From Mycobacterium sp. (lineage in GTDB: Bacteria > Actinomycetota > Actinomycetes > Mycobacteriales > Mycobacteriaceae): a stretch of 64,000 nt of DNA. Positions 55,378 through 63,663 of the stretch are shown piece after piece. The notes beneath the pieces are model-generated. The model was not told the origin of the DNA, did not search any database, and worked only from the letters and a program-made list of their open reading frames with translations. Made by a program: the position numbers and the translations under genes. The stretch covers positions 1-64,000 of the forward strand of contig NZ_PKEK01000036.1 of the NCBI RefSeq assembly GCF_002863225.1, read 5' to 3'. Each line of letters starts with the position of its first letter. The stretch's first letter is position 1.

Positions 55378-55968
55378 ATGTCTAATCGAAATACTGTCGT
55401 CCGGTCCCTGCACGACCTCGGAGCGGCCGCGTGGTTCGGCGGTGCACTGATGGGCGCCGTCGGTGTCAACGGCGCCGCTGCCGCAGTCCGCGAACCGCGC
55501 GACCGTGCGCGTGTTGCCTCAGTCGGATGGGCGAAGTGGAGCCCGGTCAATGCCGCTGCGATCGCCGCGCACCTAGTTGGCGGCGGGGCGATCCTGTACG
55601 CGAACCGCCGCCGGGCCAAGAACCAGGCCGGTGTCACGGCCAACACCGTCACCAAGCTGATCGCCACCGGTGCCGCGCTCGGCGCCACCGCCTACAGCGG
55701 AGCGCTCGGTGCCAAGACCGCTCAGGGTGACGGCCACGCCGCCCACGGAGCAACCGAACCGTCGTCGGAAACACCCGACGACGTCGCGAGTGCGCAGCGT
55801 CAACTGCGCTATCTCCAGTGGGTGCTTCCCGTGTTGACCGGGACCGTTGTGGTCCTCGGCGCGCAACAGGGTGAGCAGCAACGGCCTGCGGAGATCCTCA
55901 GCGGCCTCGGCAGCAAGCTTGCCGCCCGCACCCGGTCGAAGGCGCTGCCCTCACTGTCGGCAGCCTGA
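55378..55968 (+). CDS. Membrane protein of unknown function
   Basis: 196 aa. Hydrophobic stretches at about 14-35 (GAAAWFGGALMGAVGVNGAAAAV), 54-74, 91-109 and 143-161 point to four membrane segments, with a polar loop of His/Ser/Glu (about 115-132). Not assigned to a family. GAGGAAGG precedes the ATG. The 222-base gap before it (55156-55377) has no gene I can support. An intrinsic terminator follows directly. Confidence 0.7.
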   Translation: MSNRNTVVRSLHDLGAAAWFGGALMGAVGVNGAAAAVREPRDRARVASVGWAKWSPVNAAAIAAHLVGGGAILYANRRRAKNQAGVTANTVTKLIATGAALGATAYSGALGAKTAQGDGHAAHGATEPSSETPDDVASAQRQLRYLQWVLPVLTGTVVVLGAQQGEQQRPAEILSGLGSKLAARTRSKALPSLSAA

Positions 55969-55976
55969 TCTACCTC

Positions 55977-56020
55977 GCTGCGGCAGAGCCTCGTGAACGG
56001 GGTTCTGCCGCAGCATTTTT
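55977..56020 (+). terminator. Rho-independent terminator
   Basis: GCTGCGGCAGA (55977-55987) and TCTGCCGCAGC (56004-56014) form a perfect 11-base stem around a 16-base loop, with a run of five T at 56016-56020. It begins 9 bases after the stop of the membrane protein gene and is one of the few clear intrinsic terminators expected in a mycobacterium. Confidence 0.75.
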
Positions 56021-56102
56021 CACAGGCGATAGCCCGCGGTGCGTGCCGTCGAAGGCGAGGGGCCGAGACAGCGCGTCACAGGCATGGTTCATGCTGGTAC
56101 TC

Positions 56103-56558
56103 ATGACCCGCAACGAGATCACCGAACAGATCGTCGTCGCCCGCTTGGCCAAGGGCCTGACGTGGCAGCAACTGGCCGACGCCATCGACCGGCCGGTCGT
56201 CTGGACCACCGCCGCCCTCCTCGGCCAGCACCCGATTCCCGCCGAACTCGGCAAAGTGCTGGTCGACACACTCGGCCTCGACGAATCCGCCGTCCCGATC
56301 CTGGCCGCGGTGCCGTATCGCGGTGGCCTGCCCACCGCAGTGCCGACCGACCCGACCATCTACCGCTTCTACGAGGCCCTGCAGGTGTACGGGCCGGCGC
56401 TCAAGGAACTCATTCACGAGAACTTCGGTGACGGCATCATGAGCGCAATCAATTTCAGCATCGACATGCAGAAGAAACCGCACCCGTCCGGCGACCGCGT
56501 CGTAGTGACCTTTGACGGCAAATTCCTTCCCTACGACTGGGTTTCGGCGCAGCCGTAA
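56103..56558 (+). CDS. cynS: Cyanate hydratase (cyanase)
   Basis: 151 aa from ATG 56103; longer starts at 56043 and 56091 add a leader absent from cyanases. The N-terminal helical domain (MTRNEITEQIVVARLAKGLT) and the C-terminal catalytic domain are typical: IYRFYEALQVYG carries the catalytic Arg88 and Glu91 and GDGIMSAINFS carries Ser114, equivalent to the Arg96, Glu99 and Ser122 of E. coli CynS. It converts cyanate and bicarbonate to ammonia and CO2. No carbonic anhydrase or cyanate transporter is next to it. Confidence 0.93.
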   Translation: MTRNEITEQIVVARLAKGLTWQQLADAIDRPVVWTTAALLGQHPIPAELGKVLVDTLGLDESAVPILAAVPYRGGLPTAVPTDPTIYRFYEALQVYGPALKELIHENFGDGIMSAINFSIDMQKKPHPSGDRVVVTFDGKFLPYDWVSAQP

Positions 56559-56610
56559 ATAATCCGTCAAGACGCGGGCACCCGAGGTGGAGCGCGCCTA
56601 GATTCACCAG

Positions 56611-57957
56611 ATGCACGGTCCGTACTTCGAGGCCGATTGGCGGCGTGAGGCGCTGCGGACCAATCTGTGGGTGGTCCCGTTCGTCGAAACGGTCGCCGCG
56701 GCCGTGCTGTTCGGAATCACCTACAGCGTCGATCGAGCCGCCTACAACGGTTCGATCGCCCTGCCGTCGTGGGTGATCAGCGGCACCGCGGATGTTGCGC
56801 GGGTGCTGCTGGCCACCGTCGCGGCGGCCATCATCACCGTGGTGGGCATCGTCTTCTCGATCACGATCGTGGCGTTGACGCTGGCCTCGACTCAGTTCGG
56901 GCCGCGGATGCTGCGCAACTTCGTCCGCGACCCCGGAACTCAGTTGGCTCTCGGCACGTTCGTTGCGAGCTTCTGTTACGCGATGATCGCGCTGGTGTCG
57001 GTCGGCGGGGGACCGCACGGTGACTTCGTGCCACATCTTTCGATCACCACGACCCTGGTCTTCGCGCTGCTCGATGTGGCCGTGCTGATCTACTTTCTCA
57101 ACCACGTCGCGACGATGATCCAGCTTCCGGTCGTGATTGCGAACATCGCCACAACCCTGGTCAATGAAGTCACCGCGATGGAGCGCGCCGACGCATGCCC
57201 GGCCGGCGTCGCGCGAGGCCCGTCTCACGATGAACTGCTGCGGCGACTGGTGGACGACGGAGCTTTGATCCGCACTCCGCGCAGCGGTTACCTCCAGGTG
57301 ATCCGGCACGACGTGTTGGTGAAAATCGCCGCAAAGGCCGACGCTGTCGTTCAATTACCCTACCGCCCAGGTCATTTCATGGTGGCAGGACAGGTTATCG
57401 CCAGAGTATGGCCACCGGAGGCGGCCGCATCGGTGGCTGAAAATCTGGCGCTGGGCCATGTCGCGGGGGCGTATCGCACGCTTCCGCAAGATGTCTCGTT
57501 CGGCTTCGATCAACTGGTCGAGATCGCTCTGCGGGCCTTGTCGCCAGCGGTCAACGACACCTTCACCGGCATGACGTGCGTCGACTGGATTGCCGACTGT
57601 CTGTGCCGGATCGCGCCGGTCTGGCATCCGCAGCGGGTGCGGCGCGACGCCGAAGGCCTCATCCGCGTCATCGCGTTCCAGCCCGATTTCGACAGGTTGG
57701 TCGAGCGCGCCTTCGACACCATCCGCCAAGCGGCAGTCGGCATGCCCGCCATCATGATTCGGCAACTCGACGCGATTGCGAAGGTCATCGAACAAGTGCC
57801 GGATCGGAAGCGTCGCACCGCGTTGATCCGGCAAGCCGAGGCCATCCAGCGCTCCAATATCGCATCGGTCGCCGACCCGGTCGATCGCGCCGCCGTGACT
57901 GGGCGGTACGAGGCGGTCCTGAGGCTCATCACGCCAGCCGTTACCGTGGGGACGTGA
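56611..57957 (+). CDS. DUF2254-family membrane protein
   Basis: 448 aa. Four membrane helices lie in the first ~160 residues (for example VVPFVETVAAAVLFGITY, ATVAAAIITVVGIVFSITIV and FVASFCYAMIALVSVGG), with the DUF2254 motif LTLASTQFGPRMLRNF after the second pair. The rest is a soluble domain with LRALSPAVNDTFTG, also conserved. Function unknown. It ends in a GTGA overlap with the patatin gene, so the two are translationally coupled. Confidence 0.85.
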   Translation: MHGPYFEADWRREALRTNLWVVPFVETVAAAVLFGITYSVDRAAYNGSIALPSWVISGTADVARVLLATVAAAIITVVGIVFSITIVALTLASTQFGPRMLRNFVRDPGTQLALGTFVASFCYAMIALVSVGGGPHGDFVPHLSITTTLVFALLDVAVLIYFLNHVATMIQLPVVIANIATTLVNEVTAMERADACPAGVARGPSHDELLRRLVDDGALIRTPRSGYLQVIRHDVLVKIAAKADAVVQLPYRPGHFMVAGQVIARVWPPEAAASVAENLALGHVAGAYRTLPQDVSFGFDQLVEIALRALSPAVNDTFTGMTCVDWIADCLCRIAPVWHPQRVRRDAEGLIRVIAFQPDFDRLVERAFDTIRQAAVGMPAIMIRQLDAIAKVIEQVPDRKRRTALIRQAEAIQRSNIASVADPVDRAAVTGRYEAVLRLITPAVTVGT

Positions 57958-58964
57958 CCGACGACCTGAAGGCAGATCTCGTCCTGTCCGGCGGCGGCGT
58001 CAAAGGCATCGGTCTGGCTGGTGCCGCCGTCGCGCTGATGGAGGCCGGCTACGCGATCCAGCGCGTCTCGGGCACCTCGGCGGGCTCGGTCGTCGGGGCC
58101 ATCCTCGCGGCCGGCGCCGACCAGCTGACACCCGAGCAGGTCGAGCAGCTCACCATGACGCTGCCGTACAAGAAATTCCTCGATGCCACCCGCATCACCG
58201 GCATCCCACTGCTCGGCCCGGCGTGGGGTGTGTTGAGCGAAACCGGTATCTACAAAGGCGATTACGCACACGACTGGATCAAATCCCAACTGGCCAACCT
58301 CGGCGTGCACACCTTCGGTGACCTGGCGATCAAGAACACCAGCGTCCCACCGGAGGAGCGCTATCGGTTGGTGGTGACCGCCGCCGACGTCACGACCGGC
58401 CAGCTGGTCCGGCTGCCGTGGGACTACCGCAGGCTCTACGGGCTGGACCCCGACGAGCAACTGGTCGCCGACGCGGTCCGGGCGTCGATGTCGATCCCTT
58501 TCTTCTTCAAGACGGTCAAGTTGACCAGCGCCGCCGGCCTGACCTCGACCCTGGTCGACGGCGGCATGCTGTCGAACTTCCCGATCGACTCATTCGACCG
58601 GCGTGACGGAAGGCCGCCGCGCTGGCCGACTTTCGGTGTGACGCTGCTGCCCAACCTGCCGCAGGGCAACGACAAGCTGATTCCCGCTCTGGCGCCGGTG
58701 AATTGGCTCTTCGGTGGCCCGCCGCTGATCGAAGCCTTGATCACCACGATGATCGTCGGCCGCGACCAGGCTTACCTGAACCAACCGTGGGTCGACTCGC
58801 GGGCGATTAGGGTCGACTCGTCGAAAGTCGGTTTCCTCGACTTCGGTATCGGCCCCAAGCAGATGCAGGAGCTGTACCGAAGCGGTCACGAGGCCGCGGA
58901 CGAATTCCTGCAGAGCTGGGACTGGGACGAATACCTCGAGCGGTTCCGGCGGCCCGTCGCCTGA
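57954..58964 (+). CDS. Patatin-like phospholipase
   Basis: 336 aa from GTG 57954. The classic patatin elements are intact: DLVLSGGGVKGIGLAGA (oxyanion loop), RVSGTSAGSVVGA with nucleophile Ser42 in GxSxG, and VDGGMLSNFPIDSF with the catalytic Asp. It is a phospholipase or triacylglycerol hydrolase. It is coupled to the DUF2254 membrane protein gene, which may anchor or regulate it at the membrane. It is the second patatin in the window; unlike the first it has no degenerate residue. Confidence 0.88.
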   Translation: MTDDLKADLVLSGGGVKGIGLAGAAVALMEAGYAIQRVSGTSAGSVVGAILAAGADQLTPEQVEQLTMTLPYKKFLDATRITGIPLLGPAWGVLSETGIYKGDYAHDWIKSQLANLGVHTFGDLAIKNTSVPPEERYRLVVTAADVTTGQLVRLPWDYRRLYGLDPDEQLVADAVRASMSIPFFFKTVKLTSAAGLTSTLVDGGMLSNFPIDSFDRRDGRPPRWPTFGVTLLPNLPQGNDKLIPALAPVNWLFGGPPLIEALITTMIVGRDQAYLNQPWVDSRAIRVDSSKVGFLDFGIGPKQMQELYRSGHEAADEFLQSWDWDEYLERFRRPVA

Positions 58965-58987
58965 CCAACTGCCCTGTCGCCGGCGGT

Positions 58988-59683
58988 TCAGCCAGTGAAT
59001 TCGTCTGCCATGTTGTCGATTCCGGCGCGAATCGCAGTCAGCGCTTCAGCCCGGGTGCGCAACTTCGTCGACGCATGAGCGCGTTGCTTCAACGTGGCGA
59101 AGTCGCGCGCCGCTTCCTCGGCTCGGCTGAGCACCATGTCCGGTAGCACGATTTCGTCGACCCACCCGGAGGCCACAGCGGTCTCGCCGAAGAACGTCTT
59201 CGCCAAACCCGCCGACTGCTGGAATGCCGCCCTCGTCAGGCGCAGCTTCATCACTTCCAGTGCCGCGTAAGGAATCGTCATGCCGATCGTGACCTCGTTG
59301 GCCTGAATGTTGTACCCCGGAGCCGCAATTCGGTGATCGCCACTGGCCAACAGGAACGCGCCCATCGCGATCGCGTGACCGGTACAGGCCATCACCACCG
59401 GCTTGGGATACGACAGCAGCCGGTGCGACAGCTCGAACCCGCCCTTGAGCATCTCGACGGAGGCTTGCACGTCTCCGGAATTGAAGACCTTCAGGTCGAA
59501 TCCGCCACTGAAAACACGGTCGTTTCCCGCGATCACCAGTGCACCGGCGTCGTCGCGGTCGGCGTTGTCGATGGCCTCTTGCAATGCCTGCTGCATCGTC
59601 GGGCCGAGCACATTGACCTTGCCGTCGTCCATGGTGATGAACGCGATGGAATCTGCGAGACGATAAGTGACTGGACCGCTCAT
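58988..59683 (-). CDS. echA3: Enoyl-CoA hydratase/isomerase family protein EchA3
   Basis: 231 aa, crotonase fold: ALVIAGNDRVFSGGFDLKVF (oxyanion and CoA region), PVVMACTGHAIAMGAFLLAS, and DEIVLPDMVLSRA. It acts on acyl-CoA thioesters; short members such as this may lack one catalytic Glu. Its place beside the Rv0633c-like and glyoxalase-II-like genes is that of M. tuberculosis echA3 (Rv0632c), which supports the name. Confidence 0.9.
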   Translation of the reverse strand: MSGPVTYRLADSIAFITMDDGKVNVLGPTMQQALQEAIDNADRDDAGALVIAGNDRVFSGGFDLKVFNSGDVQASVEMLKGGFELSHRLLSYPKPVVMACTGHAIAMGAFLLASGDHRIAAPGYNIQANEVTIGMTIPYAALEVMKLRLTRAAFQQSAGLAKTFFGETAVASGWVDEIVLPDMVLSRAEEAARDFATLKQRAHASTKLRTRAEALTAIRAGIDNMADEFTG

Positions 59684-59708
59684 AGCAGCGATTGAATCAG
59701 ACGCGCAG

Positions 59709-60557
59709 CTAGACCCGTTCGCCGCGGTGCTTGCCGAGTTCGTCCTCCGCGCTGCCCCAACGCAGGCTGACGTCGGTCGGCGGCGCTTCGATCTGCCGGG
59801 TGCGCCAACGGTCCTTGGTCTCGTCCACCGCGCGGTTGATCCGTTCGATCTCGGCGCGGAACACGTCGGCCCGAGTCTCCTTGGCGGCGTAGTGGAAGTA
59901 GGTCAGCAGGCCGCGCAGCAGCTCCAGCTTCTGCTTCTCCCGCTTGGCCAGATCGTGGGTGGTCATCAGCTCGATGCGCTGCACCGGCGGCAGCGATGCC
60001 CAGTCGAGCACGACCTTGGTCTCCAGCGGCCGACGTCGGCGCTGCCAGAACTTCCAGCCGCGGGGGGTGTCGGCGCGGTCGTAGTAGGTGACCGTCCCCG
60101 GGAAGCGCGACTCGATACCCTCGCCCAGCTCGGTGCGGTCGAGCGCGGAATCCCATACCGTGCGCCATTCCTGGCCGGGGGCCAGCGCCGGCAGCTGGCG
60201 GGGGAGTTGCAGCTCGACCACGTCGGCGTAGCCGTCGTTGGCGTTCTCGTACTCGGCGACGGTCGGGGGGTGCGGGAACGTGAAGGAGACGTCGTAGGCC
60301 GACGTCTTACCGAAGTTGCGGACGACCAGTTCGATCACGTGCCAGTCGGCGGCGTGCGGCTCCATGAACATGCTGACGTGCGGCCGGTTGGTCTCGGCGA
60401 CCTGTCGACGGCTGCGGCGGATTGCGGCGTTGGCAAAGATCAGAGCGACGATGCCGAGCGCCAGCAGCGCCCAGACGGCCCAGGCCAGCCAGGTAGCGGA
60501 CCCCGCCGCCTCCACCTCGTGCCATCGATCGCGGACCCAGTCCATCGAGGAACCCAT
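59709..60557 (-). CDS. Conserved membrane-anchored protein (Rv0633c-like)
   Basis: 282 aa with one membrane segment, TWLAWAVWALLALGIVALIFA, near the N-terminus, followed by a beta-rich domain (VSMFMEPHAADWHVIELVVRNFG) and a long basic/acidic helical C-terminus (VDETKDRWRTRQIEAP). Function unknown. Position between echA3 and the metallo-beta-lactamase-fold gene matches Rv0633c of M. tuberculosis. Confidence 0.75.
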   Translation of the reverse strand: MGSSMDWVRDRWHEVEAAGSATWLAWAVWALLALGIVALIFANAAIRRSRRQVAETNRPHVSMFMEPHAADWHVIELVVRNFGKTSAYDVSFTFPHPPTVAEYENANDGYADVVELQLPRQLPALAPGQEWRTVWDSALDRTELGEGIESRFPGTVTYYDRADTPRGWKFWQRRRRPLETKVVLDWASLPPVQRIELMTTHDLAKREKQKLELLRGLLTYFHYAAKETRADVFRAEIERINRAVDETKDRWRTRQIEAPPTDVSLRWGSAEDELGKHRGERV

Positions 60558-60621
60558 CGCTTTCGCCTAGATCACGCGCTTGGTCACGTGATATTCGCTG
60601 GCAAGCCGGCCTGCATCGCAG

Positions 60622-61338
60622 CTATCCGCCCATCAGCGTTCGCCACTGTTCGAGATTAGTCACTCGGTAAACGTAATTTGAACGCTTGACCTCAGACAGC
60701 GAGGCACTCGGTTCGGCTGAATACCAGTGTCCGGGAAATACTGTCGGATTACCCGATAGCTGTGCAAGTTTTTGCAGGCTACGGAATATCTCGTCGGAAT
60801 CTCCGCCGGGGAAATCGGTACGGCCGCATCCCTCCAGAAAAAGCGTGTCACCGGCGATCAACCGGCCGTCGAGCAGGAAACATTGGCTGCCCGGCGTGTG
60901 GCCCGGGGTGTGCAGCAGTTCGATGTCGATATCGCCGACGGCGACCTTGTCGCCATGTTCATGGGCGGTGAGATCACTGAGCGGAATTCCGGTGATGCGC
61001 GAAACGTAGGACGCTTCATGCGAATTCACGTGGACCGGGACGCTGACCCGTTCGAGCAGCTCGGAAAGGCCCTTCAGCTCGAAGCCCATCATCGAACCGC
61101 CGACGTGGTCGGGGTGGTGATGGGTGACCAGCACACCGGACAGGTGCATGCCGTCGGCTTCCAGCGTGTCGACCAGGTCGCCGGCCGCGTAGGCCGGGTC
61201 GACCACCACGCAGTCTCCGGTTTGTCGATCGCCGATCAGATAGGCGAAGTTGCGCATCTGTGCGGCGATCCCGTCACCCTGGGCAAAGTCGCGGCCGGAG
61301 AGCAGTTGACGGAAGTACAGCTGGTCGGTATCGGGCAC
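60622..61338 (-). CDS. Metallo-beta-lactamase-fold hydrolase (glyoxalase II-like)
   Basis: 238 aa. The metal site is THHHPDHVGG at about 72-81, with later HTPGHTPGSQ, IAGDTLFLEG and FPGHWYS supplying the remaining His and Asp ligands. It resembles hydroxyacylglutathione hydrolases; mycobacteria lack glutathione, so a mycothiol or other thioester is the likely substrate. Corresponds in position to Rv0634c. The 64 bases between it and the membrane-protein gene hold nothing else. Confidence 0.88.
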   Translation of the reverse strand: MPDTDQLYFRQLLSGRDFAQGDGIAAQMRNFAYLIGDRQTGDCVVVDPAYAAGDLVDTLEADGMHLSGVLVTHHHPDHVGGSMMGFELKGLSELLERVSVPVHVNSHEASYVSRITGIPLSDLTAHEHGDKVAVGDIDIELLHTPGHTPGSQCFLLDGRLIAGDTLFLEGCGRTDFPGGDSDEIFRSLQKLAQLSGNPTVFPGHWYSAEPSASLSEVKRSNYVYRVTNLEQWRTLMGG

Positions 61339-61383
61339 CCAGACAGCCTAAAGGGCTTCGCGACAGGGGGTAAACCTCACCGT

Positions 61384-61413
61384 TTGGTGCCCCCGCGGAC
61401 CAGGCTGTACCCT
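61384..61413 (+). promoter_or_regulatory. Candidate SigA-type promoter for tRNA-Thr
   Basis: TTGGTG (61384-61389) and TACCCT (61408-61413) are separated by 18 bases, close to the -35 and -10 of mycobacterial housekeeping promoters. Transcription would begin about 35 bases before the tRNA, in the 116-base gap after the divergent glyoxalase-like gene. Confidence 0.4.
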
Positions 61414-61454
61414 CTTTTAGGCCCGACCATGACCCACCGGTCGCTATCGGGTGC

Positions 61455-61527
61455 GCCCCCTTAGCTCAGTCGGTAGAGCGTTTCCATGGTAAGGAAAAGG
61501 TCAACGGTTCGATTCCGTTAGGGGGCT
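61455..61527 (+). tRNA. tRNA-Thr (GGT)
   Basis: 73 nt. Acceptor stem GCCCCCT / AGGGGGC, anticodon stem TTTCC / GGAAA with loop ATGGTAA giving anticodon GGT, and a T-loop GGTTCGATTCC. Reads Thr codons ACC/ACU. No CCA encoded. Confidence 0.95.
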
Positions 61528-61564
61528 CGGCGGGCGCCGAGCAGGCAAGCGGCGCGGCAGGCGG

Positions 61565-61638
<74 letters not shown>

Positions 61639-61675
61639 CAAGAGAACAACGAAGAAACCGGAAAGAAGAACTCAC

Positions 61676-61843
61676 GTGGCCTCCAGTACTGACGTACGGC
61701 CCAAGATCACCTTGGCCTGCGAGGTGTGCAAACACCGCAACTACATCACCAAGAAGAACCGCCGCAACGACCCCGACCGGTTGGAGCTGAAGAAGTTCTG
61801 CCCCAACTGCGGGAAGCACCAGGCGCACCGCGAGACACGCTGA
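61676..61843 (+). CDS. rpmG: 50S ribosomal protein L33 (zinc-binding C+ form)
   Basis: 55 aa from GTG 61676, read directly from the sequence. The order is an N-terminal VRPKITLAC, then CEVCKHRNY and a second CPNCGKHQ, so all four zinc-binding cysteines are kept. The length and the site between tRNA-Met and hadA match mycobacterial rpmG2. GGAAAGAAG upstream serves as ribosome binding site. Confidence 0.95.
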
Positions 61844-61878
61844 CGCCACCTGTCAGCTATCTATACAGATGGACTAGG

Positions 61879-61884
61879 TACATT
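61879..61884 (+). promoter_or_regulatory. Candidate -10 element for a leaderless hadA transcript
   Basis: TACATT (TAnnnT) lies 8 bases before the ATG at 61893. At this spacing transcription would begin at or next to the A of the start codon, giving a leaderless mRNA, common in mycobacteria. The start also lacks a Shine-Dalgarno sequence, which fits. No clear -35 is seen. Confidence 0.35.
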
Positions 61885-61892
61885 TAAGAGTC

Positions 61893-62372
61893 ATGTCGCT
61901 GGGCCAGAACGCCATCGGGAAGCGATTTCGCTACCCCGATTACTACGTTGTCGAGCGGGAGAAGATCCGCGAGTACGCGGCCGCCGTCAAGAACGAGGAT
62001 GCGCTGTTCTTCGAGGAACGCGCCGCCGCTGAACTAGGCTATGACGGGTTGACGGCACCACTGACCTTCATCTCGGTGTTCGGTTACAAAGCGGTCGCAG
62101 CCTTCTTCGAGTGGGCAAATATTGCCACCCACGACGCGCAGATCGTCCAGGTAGACCAGGCACTGACATTTTTCGCCCCGATCAAGGTGGGGGATCGCCT
62201 GTACTGCGATGTAGAGATCGAGTCGGTACGTCGAGCCCACGGCACCGACATCATCATGACGAAGCAAACCATCACCAACGACGCGGGCGAGGTTATTCAA
62301 GAGGCCTTCACGACCCTGGCGGGTCGAGCAGGCGAGGACGGAGAAGAGGGTTTCAAAGATGCCACTGCGTGA
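61893..62372 (+). CDS. hadA: (3R)-hydroxyacyl-ACP dehydratase subunit HadA
   Basis: 159 aa, single hot-dog fold: RYPDYYVVEREKIREYAAAV, DALFFEERAAAELGYDGLTA, FGYKAVAAFFEW and VVQVDQALTFFAPIKVGD-like blocks. HadA stabilises the catalytic HadB subunit in the FAS-II dehydratase that makes mycolic-acid precursors and is a target of thiacetazone and isoxyl. It overlaps hadB by 14 bases, so the pair is coupled. Confidence 0.95.
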   Translation: MSLGQNAIGKRFRYPDYYVVEREKIREYAAAVKNEDALFFEERAAAELGYDGLTAPLTFISVFGYKAVAAFFEWANIATHDAQIVQVDQALTFFAPIKVGDRLYCDVEIESVRRAHGTDIIMTKQTITNDAGEVIQEAFTTLAGRAGEDGEEGFKDATA

Positions 62373-62787
62373 GTTCGATTCGGTGAAGGTCGGTGATCAG
62401 CTTCCCGAGAAGATCTACCCGCTGACCCGCCAAGATTTGGTGAACTATGCAGGTGTCTCCGGCGACCTGAACCCCATCCACTGGGATGACGAGATCGCCA
62501 AGGTCGTGGGACTCGACACGGCGATCGCCCACGGCATGCTGACCATGGGTCTCGGCGGCGGCTTCGTCACCTCATGGGTCGGCGACCCCGGCGCGGTCAC
62601 CGAGTACAACGTGCGGTTCACCGCGGTGGTACCGGTACCGAACGACGGTAAGGGCGCCGAGATCGAGTTCAGCGGCCGGGTCAAGTCTGTCGACCCCGAC
62701 AACAAGTCGGTGACGATTGCCCTCACCGCGACCACCGACGGCAAGAAGATCTTCGGTCGCGCGATCGCGTCGGCAAAGCTGGCGTAA
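62359..62787 (+). CDS. hadB: (3R)-hydroxyacyl-ACP dehydratase catalytic subunit HadB
   Basis: 142 aa. The hydratase 2 motif is intact: YAGVSGDLNPIHWDDE with Asp36 and His41 as the catalytic pair, then AIAHGMLTMGL. HadB gives the active site both in HadAB (early elongation) and HadBC (late elongation). hadC starts 2 bases after its stop. Confidence 0.95.
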   Translation: MPLREFDSVKVGDQLPEKIYPLTRQDLVNYAGVSGDLNPIHWDDEIAKVVGLDTAIAHGMLTMGLGGGFVTSWVGDPGAVTEYNVRFTAVVPVPNDGKGAEIEFSGRVKSVDPDNKSVTIALTATTDGKKIFGRAIASAKLA

Positions 62788-62789
62788 CC

Positions 62790-63290
62790 ATGGCGATCAA
62801 CACCGACATCCGCGGGATGGTCTGGGACTATCCGGACAGCTTCGTGGTCGGCCGGGAGATGGTGCGGATGTTCGCGCGTTCCGTCAAGGCCGACGATGCA
62901 GCCCATTTCGACGAGGGAGCCGCGGCAGAACTCGGGCACGACGCCCTGGTCGTGCCACCGACGTTCGTCACGATCCTCGCGAAGATGGTTCAAGCGGACT
63001 TCATGCGCAACGTCGACACCGGCTACGACAGCATGCAGATCGTCCAGGTCGACCAGAGATTCGTCTTTCACCGGCCGATTCTGGTGGGTGACGAGCTGCA
63101 CGCCCGGATGGAAATCGACTCGGTCGTGGAGCGCTTCGGAGCCGATATCGTCGTCACGCGGAACACCCTGCGCGACGCCCACGGCGAGCTGGTGCTGGAG
63201 TCCTACACCACGGTGATGGGCCACGAGGGCGACAACTCCGTGAACCTCAAGTGGGACATGGAAAGCGGTCAGGTCGTCAGGACGGCGTGA
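62790..63290 (+). CDS. hadC: (3R)-hydroxyacyl-ACP dehydratase subunit HadC
   Basis: 166 aa, paralogous to HadA: DYPDSFVVGREMVRMFARSV, DAAHFDEGAAAELGHDALVV, and MQIVQVDQRFVFHRPILVGDE. HadC binds HadB to act on longer acyl chains. It ends the hadABC operon. The 135 bases after it hold a possible promoter for tRNA-Trp (TACACT at 63316-63321) and nothing else. Confidence 0.95.
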   Translation: MAINTDIRGMVWDYPDSFVVGREMVRMFARSVKADDAAHFDEGAAAELGHDALVVPPTFVTILAKMVQADFMRNVDTGYDSMQIVQVDQRFVFHRPILVGDELHARMEIDSVVERFGADIVVTRNTLRDAHGELVLESYTTVMGHEGDNSVNLKWDMESGQVVRTA

Positions 63291-63425
63291 TTAGTACCTG
63301 AGACCTGCTCCGCTGTACACTGCTATCTCGGGGTTTTCCCAGTACCAGCGTCTTTTTCCCTCAAGTGGGCGAAGCGCGCGTCGCGGAAGGCTCCGACCCG
63401 CGCAGGTTGGCCTGCCAACCAGCGA

Positions 63426-63498
<73 letters not shown>

Positions 63499-63511
63499 CA
63501 AAGCGTCTGGT

Positions 63512-63611
63512 GACGATCCGGGCCGTAATGGCCCGAGGAGGAATCGGACCTGTAATGCGTCCGACGACGATGCGGGCCGGAATGGCCCGAGGAGGAATCG
63601 GACCTGTAATG
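63512..63611 (+). repeat. Tandem 46-base direct repeat between tRNA-Trp and secE
   Basis: Copies at 63512-63557 and 63566-63611 differ at only two positions and start 54 bases apart. Each contains GGCC and GGCC flanking TAAT or GAAT, a small hairpin, then GAGGAGGAATCGGACC. The secE start follows 53 bases later. It could be an attenuator, an RNA processing site after the tRNA, or a minisatellite. Confidence 0.8.
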
Positions 63612-63663
63612 GTGGACACTGGAGGGTGATCACCTTGCACACGATTGAACGAAGGAGCATGCG

